From Burkholderia cepacia (lineage in GTDB: Bacteria; Pseudomonadota; Gammaproteobacteria; Burkholderiales; Burkholderiaceae), in NCBI RefSeq assembly GCF_029962485.1, contig NZ_CP073637.1, positions 2,480,001 to 2,544,000 of the forward strand: a stretch of 64,000 nucleotides of DNA, given 5' to 3'. This document shows positions 1 to 8,556 of this stretch, in pieces. Under the pieces are notes generated by a model, which saw nothing but the letters and a program-made list of their open reading frames with translations, was not told the DNA's origin and did not search any database. Position numbers and translations under genes: made by a program. How positions within the stretch are numbered: the first letter of the stretch is position 1; each line of letters opens with the position of its first letter.

Positions 1-19
1 CAAGAGTGATGCGATGCAT
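1..19 (-). CDS. Possible start of a gene running off the window
   Basis: On the minus strand an ATG at 19 follows a purine-rich GGGG stretch and opens a frame that leaves the window after six codons (Met-His-Arg-Ile-Thr-Leu). It sits just downstream of the PAAR gene of T6SS module A, where an immunity or further effector gene would be expected. Nothing in six codons identifies it, and it may not be a gene. Confidence 0.2.
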
Positions 20-66
20 GGATATCCCCGGTCGACCCTGCCAACGACGACTACCGGTTCGGCAAT

Positions 67-330
67 TCATTCCCGTCCGGACGTCGCCAGACTCGAAATC
101 AGCGTCGCGCCACACGATGTCTTGTGACCATCGAATGCGGCGGGTTTTCCGTCGACGATGACCTGCGGATCGCCTTCGGCGATAAAGCAGGCCTGATGGC
201 CCGCGATCGGGCAGACACACGTATCACCGAGTCGGGCGACCGGACGCCCCATCACCTCACTGACCGCGCTGCCGGTCACGACCTGACCGCCATGGCTCGT
301 CGCATCACCGACTCGAATGATTCCGCGCAT
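67..330 (-). CDS. PAAR-domain protein, T6SS spike tip (module A)
   Basis: An 87-residue PAAR protein, the conical tip that caps a VgrG trimer and sharpens the T6SS spike. The PAAR-type motif GDATSHGGQVVTGS is at the N-terminus, and the C-terminal half shows the usual small-residue pattern (GKPAAFDGHKTSCGATLISS). It is a stand-alone PAAR with no toxin extension. It is the last gene of the minus-strand set vgrG-tle3-tla3-PAAR, 9 bp downstream of tla3, so it is presumably co-transcribed and caps the VgrG encoded at the operon head. Its C-terminus resembles that of the module B PAAR at 19,492, which suggests a shared family. Confidence 0.9.
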   Translation of the reverse strand: MRGIIRVGDATSHGGQVVTGSAVSEVMGRPVARLGDTCVCPIAGHQACFIAEGDPQVIVDGKPAAFDGHKTSCGATLISSLATSGRE

Positions 331-339
331 GCGTGCTCC

Positions 340-1821
340 TTATTCCGAATAGCCTTGCGATGCCGGACGCGCGTCGTGGCGACGGCCCCACCACGGCAAG
401 TACGCGTTGTTTTCACCACGTGCGCGGAACCAGTCCTTGCCTGCGTCGATCGGCGTCAGCTTCGAAGGCGCAACGACGACCACTGCCGTCGGATGCTCGG
501 TGTCGGTCGTTCCTGCGACAAGCACGTTGCCGCCGAGGTGATTCGCCCGGCCGATCGCCAGCGCCACATCGGTCAGCGCCGCGCCGGCTCCCATATCGCC
601 GAGCAACGCCGACGTGTTGAAGGTCTGCGTACGGAAATCGTATTCCGGCAGCACCTCCGTTAGCGTCTGCGACAGCGAGGCAATCCGTGTCGATGCAGCA
701 TCGCTGCCCTTGCCTGCGTCGTGCACGATGTAATTCACCGACGACACCGGCACGCCTGCATTGATCGCCGCTTTATCGATCGTCGACTTCCATGCCTGCA
801 CAGCGCGGCTCGCACCTTGCTTCGCCTCGAAATCCTTGACGTTGCTTCGCGCTGCTTTGCCGATCCACGCAAGCGGCTCACGTTCGGTCTTCAGGTCGGG
901 GCCTGCGAGGAACAGCACCACCATGTTCTCGTTGATTTGCCCGTCCTTCGGAGGGAAACTCGGTGCATCCCAGTTCATCACCCATACGCTCTTGTCCGGA
1001 TGGGATGCAAGATAGTCCAGAGCAGCGTTCAACGACGTAAAACCGGCATTCGCTTGACCCGACGTCACATGCACGTCGGGCGGCGTATCGCGGCTCCACA
1101 GATCCTTGGCCGAAGGGTTGCCGATCTCATACGCATTGACCATGTTGTCGCGCACATACGTCTTCGCACGCTCCGGATCCAGACGACCAGACGGGATCGC
1201 AAGCTCAACGCGGACACCGGCCAATTCACGCCATTTCCTTTTGTCGTCTGCCTTGACAGTGTAAAAATAATTGGAATTCGTCACGTAACGCGTGCGAAAC
1301 AGAACGAGCAGCTTATCGATGTATTTTTCATAAAACCCCTCGAATGACTCGCTACCCCACTGACCGTCCGCCACAATGGAAATCGGCTGTAGAGTCGAGT
1401 ACTTTTTCGGATTTGTCCGAACCATATCGTCGCCACCATTTGGCTTGACCAACCCAAGCGTCCACAGCAGTTGCCACTCTGTCGGATAGTCTCGTCTCTG
1501 CAGCGGGTTCATCCATTCGAGACCCACCACTTGCGCCACAAAAGGTCCGGACGCCTCCGCAGCCACGCCGGCATTCACCTTGCCGACGGATGAAGCGGCA
1601 ACCGCTTTCGGTGCCGACAGTGCCGTCGTCAACGCAAATGCTACGATTGCCAGCAGTCCCGGCAGCAATACTGTTCGCTTCATCAATTCTCCAAAATTTG
1701 ATAGCACGTTCGTCATATCGCCAGAGGCGATCGACAGCGCCAGCGAGACCGACGAGGCCAGGATCATCACAACGCAAGCAACTCCTGCACGGCGTGGCCA
1801 TGTGGCGATGACCGCGCTCAT
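340..1821 (-). CDS. tla3: Tla3-like T6SS lipase adaptor (DUF2875 family)
   Basis: A 493-residue protein with two hydrophobic N-terminal segments (about residues 10-31 and 49-70) followed by a large soluble region. Its composition and position match the DUF2875/Tla3 family. In Pseudomonas aeruginosa Tla3 is an adaptor needed to deliver the lipase effector Tle3 through a VgrG. Here it overlaps the 3' end of tle3 by 4 bp (ATGA, 1818-1821), the tight coupling expected of an effector-adaptor pair, and is followed 9 bp later by PAAR. The family assignment is from recognition of the sequence type and neighbourhood, not from an alignment. The membrane segments would let it act at the inner membrane or in the periplasm. 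Confidence 0.75.
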   Translation of the reverse strand: MSAVIATWPRRAGVACVVMILASSVSLALSIASGDMTNVLSNFGELMKRTVLLPGLLAIVAFALTTALSAPKAVAASSVGKVNAGVAAEASGPFVAQVVGLEWMNPLQRRDYPTEWQLLWTLGLVKPNGGDDMVRTNPKKYSTLQPISIVADGQWGSESFEGFYEKYIDKLLVLFRTRYVTNSNYFYTVKADDKRKWRELAGVRVELAIPSGRLDPERAKTYVRDNMVNAYEIGNPSAKDLWSRDTPPDVHVTSGQANAGFTSLNAALDYLASHPDKSVWVMNWDAPSFPPKDGQINENMVVLFLAGPDLKTEREPLAWIGKAARSNVKDFEAKQGASRAVQAWKSTIDKAAINAGVPVSSVNYIVHDAGKGSDAASTRIASLSQTLTEVLPEYDFRTQTFNTSALLGDMGAGAALTDVALAIGRANHLGGNVLVAGTTDTEHPTAVVVVAPSKLTPIDAGKDWFRARGENNAYLPWWGRRHDARPASQGYSE

Positions 1822-4079
1822 AGAATACTCCCGATCTTCATGAAGAATCCCCCATCGCGCTCATCATGTATTTTCGATGGCATTGCCGCGGCCTTGTCTA
1901 CCTTCACCCAATCCTGCAGAAATTTTTTTTCTAACTTTCCGAATGAAATGTACTCGGAGAATTTTCGACTCGGATTATCCTTATTCAATCCTTCAACAAA
2001 TCTCCAGTCGGCCTCGAGTCTCAATCTGTAAAAATCAAGCTCAGTCAAATAACACAGTCCGATCGCCACATCATAAGCCAATGCCTTTTCAGCGTGCTCC
2101 TTGTTGGTCATGATAGTCGAATGGTTGGTAGGGTTATTCTTGTCTCCCCCATTCAGAATGTCGAAGACCTCCTTGTTCCGCCATTCGACGTAGTCTGGTG
2201 ATGCGGCCGACGGGTCATCTTCGCCGACCACCTTTCCATCCTCGTCCACCCAATCGGGATTCCTCGATCTTCTCGCCTCCATGCGAAGAATCGAATGATC
2301 CTCATACCGCTGAGCAGCCTCCGATGCGGTATCACCCTTCGCTTTCAGCGCGTCACCCTCTGTCTTGAATTTTTCCGACTTCGTATCGAAGGTGTCGTAC
2401 GGATCGTCATCCCGCTTGTTCTCCTTACCGGTATCGCGCGCAGCCGACGGCGGATCGTACCCCTCGTTGAAGCGCCCTTCTTCGATGGGTTTCCCTTGCC
2501 CATCGCAAGCGCCCGATGGTTTGCCGTAGCGCAACGCCTGCGGCTCGAAGCGTGTTTCCTTGTCGAGCATCGGAGCCGTAATCGGGATTTCCCAATCCTT
2601 CGGCGGGTCAGCATTGACCTTCATGTCCGTCAAATTGAACAAATAGAGGGCCGGGCTCGTTATAAGCGTGATGAATTTCGTGAACAACCCTTCATTGGAA
2701 TGCATGCCTCGTCCAAGTCCATATCGTGCAGGCGGTGACGGCGGATACCAGAAGCCCTCCTTTTCGTTCTTGTCCTTGCGCCAGTCATCCTGCCAATACC
2801 GATATAGCTTGGTGTCACCACCTACCTCGACATTCGACGCGAACACACGTTGCGAGAAAACACCCCACCCGTTTGTCGCACTGATCTCGTCGATACTCAT
2901 GCCACGCCAGCCGACTCCCTGAACAGTCAGTGCGGAGATCACCTGATCATGCGGGCAGCAGTACAACGTCACTCTCCCGTAGGTATTTTTCTGATACAGG
3001 CCGTGCGCCTCACGGTCCTTGGCTGCGCTGTACGGTTTCCCGCCGTTCTTCGACGGTCGCGCGTTTTCCATCGCGCGATCGAGATCCTCCGCAGGCATCT
3101 CCAGATCGGCCCGGGCACGAAGGATATCGAAGTACTCTCGTAGCGTTTCCTTGCGCGCGACATAGGTCTCGCGCCCTACGTGACCGTCCTTGTCGCGGAC
3201 CCCACGCTGCGCCCAGGAGTCGGTCATGTTGCTTTCCACGAGGCTATACGGGGGGTTGGCGAGGACATAAGTGTCCGCAACGCAGCGCCCGCTCTTGCCC
3301 CACTGATCCGTTACCCCGGGCAAACGGTCACCGAGGAAAGCTGCGGCAAGACCGATCATGTTTCCCTGGCTGTGGCACACGATCGTGATCGGCACGTCGG
3401 CCTGTCGCTTACGGATCGATTCAACCAGGCGCGCTAACCGCAATGCCCCAAGCACGCCGTAAATGCGCGGTGGTGTCGAGTAGATCTTGCGATTGCCGAT
3501 GGAATTCATGTGCTGGACGGTCAGCCACAGGAAGAGCCGGTCGTTCAACCCGTCATTCCAAAGGTCCGGCAGACTGGTACACCCTCCCGCGAAAGGCCCA
3601 CCGCCCCAGTAATTCTTCTCGTTGAGCATGATCTTGTCGCCATACTCCTTCAGTTCCTCCGCATTGGCAGAATAGCCCCATCGAAAATGAATCACAGGTG
3701 AAAAAGACGGATCGGGCTTGATGTACGTCTGCGACGACATGTCCGGATTCAGGAAACCGTCAGGCGTCAGGCTGTCGATATAGCTGGCCGGCGTCATCTG
3801 CCCGGCTACCGGCCCGCAATGGAACAGCTGATCGTCATAACGCCCCATGCGCCGGTTCAATCCGTCGCAAAGCCCCTTCTCGGCGTCCTTGAACCATTCC
3901 CCTTCTGAATTCACCCCGTGCACGAAGATGACCACCCCCGGCAGCGGCATCTGCATCACGCATTCGAGGTCGTTGCGATTGAACAGCGTCGTCCCCGCTC
4001 CACCGCCCACCGAAGTCTGCGACGCGTCGTCAGCCGACGTCTGCCCGCTCGGGTTCTGCGCAAAGTTGTAGTTGAACAT
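1818..4079 (-). CDS. tle3: Tle3-type T6SS phospholipase effector
   Basis: A 753-residue alpha/beta-hydrolase effector of the Tle3 type, predicted to degrade membrane phospholipids of rival cells after T6SS injection. An oxyanion-type strand FVHGVNSEGEW lies near residue 52 and the nucleophile elbow is IVCHSQGN with Ser237. Plausible further triad members are Asp378 (in CPHDQV) and His460 (in GRGMHSNEG). The elbow has Cys in place of the first Gly of GxSxG. The C-terminal 250 residues are charged and hydrophilic with no recognised domain. The gene starts 23 bp after vgrG and overlaps tla3 by 4 bp. The DNA is visibly richer in A/T than the flanking core genes, consistent with horizontal transfer. 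No immunity gene lies between vgrG and this gene. Confidence 0.85.
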   Translation of the reverse strand: MFNYNFAQNPSGQTSADDASQTSVGGGAGTTLFNRNDLECVMQMPLPGVVIFVHGVNSEGEWFKDAEKGLCDGLNRRMGRYDDQLFHCGPVAGQMTPASYIDSLTPDGFLNPDMSSQTYIKPDPSFSPVIHFRWGYSANAEELKEYGDKIMLNEKNYWGGGPFAGGCTSLPDLWNDGLNDRLFLWLTVQHMNSIGNRKIYSTPPRIYGVLGALRLARLVESIRKRQADVPITIVCHSQGNMIGLAAAFLGDRLPGVTDQWGKSGRCVADTYVLANPPYSLVESNMTDSWAQRGVRDKDGHVGRETYVARKETLREYFDILRARADLEMPAEDLDRAMENARPSKNGGKPYSAAKDREAHGLYQKNTYGRVTLYCCPHDQVISALTVQGVGWRGMSIDEISATNGWGVFSQRVFASNVEVGGDTKLYRYWQDDWRKDKNEKEGFWYPPSPPARYGLGRGMHSNEGLFTKFITLITSPALYLFNLTDMKVNADPPKDWEIPITAPMLDKETRFEPQALRYGKPSGACDGQGKPIEEGRFNEGYDPPSAARDTGKENKRDDDPYDTFDTKSEKFKTEGDALKAKGDTASEAAQRYEDHSILRMEARRSRNPDWVDEDGKVVGEDDPSAASPDYVEWRNKEVFDILNGGDKNNPTNHSTIMTNKEHAEKALAYDVAIGLCYLTELDFYRLRLEADWRFVEGLNKDNPSRKFSEYISFGKLEKKFLQDWVKVDKAAAMPSKIHDERDGGFFMKIGSIL

Positions 4080-4102
4080 GTTGTTTTTCTTGAAGACTCA
4101 GC

Positions 4103-6880
4103 TCAGGTTCTCGACTTGAAGAAGCGAACCGCCAATTGTTCGAACTGATCGCTGCTGACCGGCGCCAACTTGCCCTGCGCATCGGTCTTCCCCTTGATCA
4201 ACTCGCCCGACGCCTTTCGCACCTCGGCTTCCATACCCTCGACCGGCTGCCCGTCGGTTGCCCGGACCAGCTTCGGCACGCGCCCCAGCGAGCCCTGGTC
4301 GAACTTCGGAAAATCGGCGCTCATGCTCGCCGGCCCGGCCCAGGTATGCGACGCGGACTTGACGGTGAAACTCCCCGGACACCCGAGCTCGATATCGCCG
4401 CCATGCAGCTTCAGATACGCGCCGCCCGACGTCACGAACACGACCTGCTCGCTGGCCATGCCCGCAAGCTTCCCCCCGCCCGCCGTCATCTGGATGTTCT
4501 TCGCCGAATCGATCTGCGTATCGTCGTTCTGGCTCTGCAGCGTCACCTTCCCCTGGTTGGCGATCGCCGATACGCCTTCGCTGTGCGCGAACATCGCCAC
4601 GCCATGACCTGCCTGCAGGTTGATCCGCTGACCGCTCGTGTACTGAAGGTGGTTCTGCGCGACGACATCGACGTTGCCGCCCGCATGGGTCGTCACGGTC
4701 TTCGGCGTCGCCATGCTGATGCCGGCAGGCGCGGTGATGCCGATCGCCGCCACCGACGCGCCTGACGATTCACCGCCGCCGGACACCTCACCATTCGGCC
4801 AGCCCTTCACCGTGGTCATGAGCGCGTCGTGCGGCTGCGTGTCGGGCGCCACGCCCTGATGCTGGCCCGCATAGTCGCCAAGGCTCTTGAACAGCTCGAC
4901 GCATTCCTGCATCAGCTGCAGATACTCGTCCCGCGCCAGGTGCCCGTCGCTCGCGCGCAGCCGCTCCCATGCCGATATCAGCATCGCCTTGCCGCTGCGA
5001 ATCGCCACGTGCGCATCGCTGCGCAACTCGGCGCCCTCGCCGCGCGCCGTACCCTGCCCGTTGTCGCGTGGCTGCGTCAGATAGCCGAGGTTCAACTGAC
5101 TGTACGCATGCTCGCTCGCCAGCTGGCTGCTGATCTGCCCGGGCGTATCGTCGAAGCGGATCTGGTTGTACCGCTGCCCCTTGATTTCCTTCGTCTTCGT
5201 ACCGGACAGATAACGGTTGCCCGGCAGGGCGCCGGTATGGCTGAAGGTCGCCGGCATGTTCGGCCCGTTGGCCAGCACGCCCATCACGACGAGCCGGTCC
5301 GGATCGCCGCCGATATGACCGATCAGCACCTCCATGCCGACGCGCGGCAACGTATTCGCGCCGAAACTCGGCCCGGCGAGCGCGCAGGCGACGCGCACCG
5401 GCGCGCTGTCGGACGGTGTGCCGCTCGTTCCCGCGCCCTGCGCGTGCGCATGATCGTCCGCGCTCAGCCCCTGGATCCGCACACGGATGCGACCCATTTC
5501 ATCGCAGAACACCTCCTCGCCCTCCGGGCCGACGACGACTGCCGTCATCGGATGCACGGGCGGCAGGTCGACGTGGGGATCGTAGGCAGGCGTCAGCGGC
5601 ACACCACGCCGCACGCACGAGAACGTGTTTTCGTAGCGCCTGTCGCTTTCATCGCCCGACTTGCCGCTCACGTCGGCCGGCACCGCGTTGAACAGCACGC
5701 GGCTCGCCGCGAACAACGATTGCGCGCGCTCGTTCAGTTCCTTCGGCAGGTTGTTCCGCACGCGATGATGAAGCGACGTGACGATGAACTGCCGCTGTTC
5801 GGCCGGCAAGGTGTCGAGTTGCGGATGCTCGGCAAGCGCAAACCAGTGGCCGACAGCCAGATCGCGCACATTGCTCACGCCGTCGACGGATTCGGCACGC
5901 AGTTCATGCGCCAGCATCCGGTCCTTGCCGATTCGGTCGAGGTCGGACGACGAATCCCCGGCGTGCGGAATATCGATGACAGCGTCGGCCAGCAGATGCC
6001 CGAGGTCGTTGCCGCCGTCGCCCTGGTCGACGATCGTCGCCTGCTCGGTTTGCGACATCCGGCCGCTCTTGTAATCCCACGTCGGCCGGACGATCTTGCC
6101 CGGGATCAGCCGGCGGCTCGTCGCCCACAGCGTGATCGAGTCGCGTTCTTCGGTGGCGGCGTCGCGGTGATAGCGGATGGTGCCCGCAGCCGTCTCCGGC
6201 AACTTCATCGAGTCGTCGGCGAAGACGAGCGTATGAACCGGCGTGTCGTGCGCGTTGCCGTTCGCCCGCTCGCCGGCCTTGCCCGCCTTGACGAATACGG
6301 TCGCACCGTCGCGCCGCAGCAACCGCCGGATGAAGTGCGCGTCCGACTCGTTGACCTGCCGCGTCAGCTCGCGCGCCGGGTATCGCTCACCCTGCAGGCC
6401 GGACAAATCGAATTCGAATGCGCCGGCGAGCGCCGAACTGCGCTGGCGCCACTCCTGAAGCAGCACGCCCAGGATGTCGGGCAGGCTCTTGGAGCGAAAC
6501 AGCCGCGAATTGGTCCGCCGCTCCATCACGGACAGCACGTCGCGAATCGTCAGCTGGTAGCAGGTCAGCGAACCGTCCGACTGTCCGGTGCGAACGTCGG
6601 TAACGATGCCGTTGATGGTGTGGAGACGCCCGCGATCGGTCGTCATCTCGACGGAAACCGGCAGCCCGATGAAGCTGCGGATCGGAAGATCTGCCCGTGC
6701 GGACACGCAGGTCAGATGCCCCTCGACGCCCGTCATCAACCCTTCGCGGATGTCGGCGTACTGAAGCGCAAGCACCTGCTCGAGCGTCTTCTGAGCAGGC
6801 CCCCAGTTCATGCGAACCGGCCGATTGTTCTGATCGACCACCCCGGACGCAAACGTGCGTAGCAATTCGGCTGTATTCAC
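4103..6880 (-). CDS. vgrG: VgrG spike protein with C-terminal TTR-like domain (module A)
   Basis: A T6SS VgrG of about 925 residues. The N-terminal half is the gp27-like base (LNWGPAQKTLEQVLAL onward), a gp5-like OB fold follows near residue 460 (HPMTAVVVGPEGEEVFCDEMGRIRVRIQG), and then a DUF2345 beta-helix at about residues 690-860. The last about 55 residues (VPKLVRATDGQPVEGM..., with GKTDAQGK) look like a transthyretin-type domain; in enteroaggregative E. coli such a VgrG tail binds the lipase Tle1. I chose the GTG at 6880 because VNTAELL matches the usual N-terminus of Burkholderia VgrGs; an upstream ATG at 6985 would add 35 atypical residues. It heads the module A operon and is followed 23 bp later by tle3. 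Confidence 0.9.
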   Translation of the reverse strand: MNTAELLRTFASGVVDQNNRPVRMNWGPAQKTLEQVLALQYADIREGLMTGVEGHLTCVSARADLPIRSFIGLPVSVEMTTDRGRLHTINGIVTDVRTGQSDGSLTCYQLTIRDVLSVMERRTNSRLFRSKSLPDILGVLLQEWRQRSSALAGAFEFDLSGLQGERYPARELTRQVNESDAHFIRRLLRRDGATVFVKAGKAGERANGNAHDTPVHTLVFADDSMKLPETAAGTIRYHRDAATEERDSITLWATSRRLIPGKIVRPTWDYKSGRMSQTEQATIVDQGDGGNDLGHLLADAVIDIPHAGDSSSDLDRIGKDRMLAHELRAESVDGVSNVRDLAVGHWFALAEHPQLDTLPAEQRQFIVTSLHHRVRNNLPKELNERAQSLFAASRVLFNAVPADVSGKSGDESDRRYENTFSCVRRGVPLTPAYDPHVDLPPVHPMTAVVVGPEGEEVFCDEMGRIRVRIQGLSADDHAHAQGAGTSGTPSDSAPVRVACALAGPSFGANTLPRVGMEVLIGHIGGDPDRLVVMGVLANGPNMPATFSHTGALPGNRYLSGTKTKEIKGQRYNQIRFDDTPGQISSQLASEHAYSQLNLGYLTQPRDNGQGTARGEGAELRSDAHVAIRSGKAMLISAWERLRASDGHLARDEYLQLMQECVELFKSLGDYAGQHQGVAPDTQPHDALMTTVKGWPNGEVSGGGESSGASVAAIGITAPAGISMATPKTVTTHAGGNVDVVAQNHLQYTSGQRINLQAGHGVAMFAHSEGVSAIANQGKVTLQSQNDDTQIDSAKNIQMTAGGGKLAGMASEQVVFVTSGGAYLKLHGGDIELGCPGSFTVKSASHTWAGPASMSADFPKFDQGSLGRVPKLVRATDGQPVEGMEAEVRKASGELIKGKTDAQGKLAPVSSDQFEQLAVRFFKSRT

Positions 6881-7119
6881 AGCGTGACTCTCAGGATTTT
6901 GTTTTACTTCGTTATTCGTCGGACACTCACGCCCGCTGGTCCGTCCTGGGAGTGCCGCCCGTCTGGTTTTCGGCGAGCATAGCAAAATTGTCAGGTTGGT
7001 GACGGCTTTTTGACAGAATTTAGAATGCTTTTTGCAAAGCGTCCGACCGGATTCGGAAACTCACATTCTTTCAAATCGGTTCAGGCCTCATCCCGCGGCA
7101 CCCGATCGTCGTCCCGGTG

Positions 7120-7533
7120 TCATCCCCGTACGTGCCGCATGCCCAATCCGGGCAGGACAAACGGCACCGCTAGGTCACGAATCGTGAAATCCCATCGTCC
7201 GTCGTACCCGACGAAGGTCGCGCTGAAATGCCGGTCGTCGGCCCAGGTCAGGTCGTCCAGATGGCACGACGCATACATCGCGCCGACGGTACGCCGCGCG
7301 AGCACCTTCAGCGAATCCTTCGACACGAGCGTGAACGTGACGGCTTCCTCGAACGGGCAGTCGTAGTCGGTGACGAGCAGATACGCGGCCGGCGTCTCGA
7401 ACTGGCGCAGCAGCACGTAGCCGGAAACGGCGAGCGCGGAACGCACGCCATCGACAAACACATGCGTACGCGACGGCCACGACTCATACGGCCCGTCGTG
7501 CGTCTCGAGCGCAAAGCGATCAACTGGCTTCAT
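7120..7533 (-). CDS. Hypothetical protein, 137 residues
   Basis: A 137-residue soluble protein with no signal peptide or membrane segment and a balanced, strand-rich composition (for example the hydrophobic stretches around VSGYVLLRQF and YLLVTDYDCPFEEAVTFTLV). I do not recognise the family. It lies 45 bp downstream of the LysE-type exporter on the same strand, so the two may be co-transcribed. Third-position GC bias is high, as in core Burkholderia genes, which supports it being real. No strong ribosome site is visible before the ATG. Confidence 0.6.
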   Translation of the reverse strand: MKPVDRFALETHDGPYESWPSRTHVFVDGVRSALAVSGYVLLRQFETPAAYLLVTDYDCPFEEAVTFTLVSKDSLKVLARRTVGAMYASCHLDDLTWADDRHFSATFVGYDGRWDFTIRDLAVPFVLPGLGMRHVRG

Positions 7534-7578
7534 CGTCGCGCCGGTGTCAGCGTGACGCTTCCCCGTTGCAGCGCCGCG

Positions 7579-8208
7579 TCAATGTGCGGCCTTGCGATAC
7601 AACGCGACGTACCCCGCGAGCATCAGCAGCAGCGATCCGCTGACCCGGTTCAGCCACTTCTCCCCGGCCGCTTTCCACACGCGGACCGAATGCACGCCGA
7701 GCAGCGCGTAACCGGTCATCCCGATCACGTCGATCGCGACGATCGTCGCCGCGAGGATTGCGTACTGCGGCGCGATCGCGTGCGACCGGTCGACGAACTG
7801 CGGCAGCAGTGCGGACATGAACAGGTAGTACTTCGGATTGCTCATCGCGACGAAAAAGCTCTTCAGGAAGGCGGTCCGGCGATCGGGCGTGGCGGGTACG
7901 TCTGCCTGCTCGACCGCGGCGCTACCGCCCGACATCAGCATTCGGACGCCGACGTACGCAAGCCACGCCGCGCCGAGCAGCTTCAGCGTCACGAATGCCG
8001 TTTCCGACGCGTCGAGCAGCACGCCGAGGCCAAGGCCGACCAGCGCGACAAGCACGACGTCGGCCGTGACGGCGCCGAGCATCCCGACCATCGCGTGACG
8101 CAATCCGTACCGCGAGCCGTTGCTCATCGCGAGCAGCACCGTCGGACCGGGCGTCGCGACGCCGACGGACAGGATCAGGGCGAATGCAAGCAAGGCGGAG
8201 AGCGACAT
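7579..8208 (-). CDS. LysE/RhtB-family amino-acid exporter
   Basis: A 209-residue inner-membrane exporter of the LysE/RhtB family, which expels amino acids or related metabolites. The N-terminus MSLSALLAFALILSVGVATPGPTVLLAMSNGSRYGLRHA carries the family hallmark of a first helix ending in TPGP followed by a G-rich loop, and about five or six further hydrophobic segments follow. The start at 8208 is preceded by GAAGGAA at good spacing; an upstream in-frame ATG at 8262 would add a polar 18-residue leader atypical for the family. The substrate cannot be told from the sequence. Confidence 0.88.
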   Translation of the reverse strand: MSLSALLAFALILSVGVATPGPTVLLAMSNGSRYGLRHAMVGMLGAVTADVVLVALVGLGLGVLLDASETAFVTLKLLGAAWLAYVGVRMLMSGGSAAVEQADVPATPDRRTAFLKSFFVAMSNPKYYLFMSALLPQFVDRSHAIAPQYAILAATIVAIDVIGMTGYALLGVHSVRVWKAAGEKWLNRVSGSLLLMLAGYVALYRKAAH

Positions 8209-8415
8209 GGCGTGGCGTTCCTTCTGAAGAGAGCGGCCGGAGCGGATGGCATCGTCGTCCATCGGCCGCGCGGACAGAGAGCAACGCGCGCCATTTGTTA
8301 CGACGAATGCGGTCGGCCAATGATCGCACGTTCATCGCGATCCCCGCTCGGCGGCTGTGCACCGGCGATCCTGCCCGGCGACCAACCGTTATCCCGAATA
8401 GCGAGCCGATCATTT

Positions 8416-8442
8416 CGTAAACGACAATCATTCGCGTTTACG
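8416..8442 (+). promoter_or_regulatory. Fur-box-like inverted repeat before the siderophore receptor
   Basis: CGTAAACG (8416-8423) and CGTTTACG (8435-8442) form a perfect inverted repeat around ACAATCATTCG, which contains the AATCATT core seen in Fur boxes. It lies 115 bp upstream of the receptor start, in the divergent gap with the LysE gene. Iron-dependent control is inferred from the gene type. Confidence 0.5.
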
Positions 8443-8556
8443 TTAGACTCCGCCGCTCGATAAAAACACGTCCGCGACAGCACGGACGCGTCACACCGCC
8501 CGGATTCCGATTTGCCGCCCTGGGATGGATCACCGACCACACCCGATTTGCGTCCC

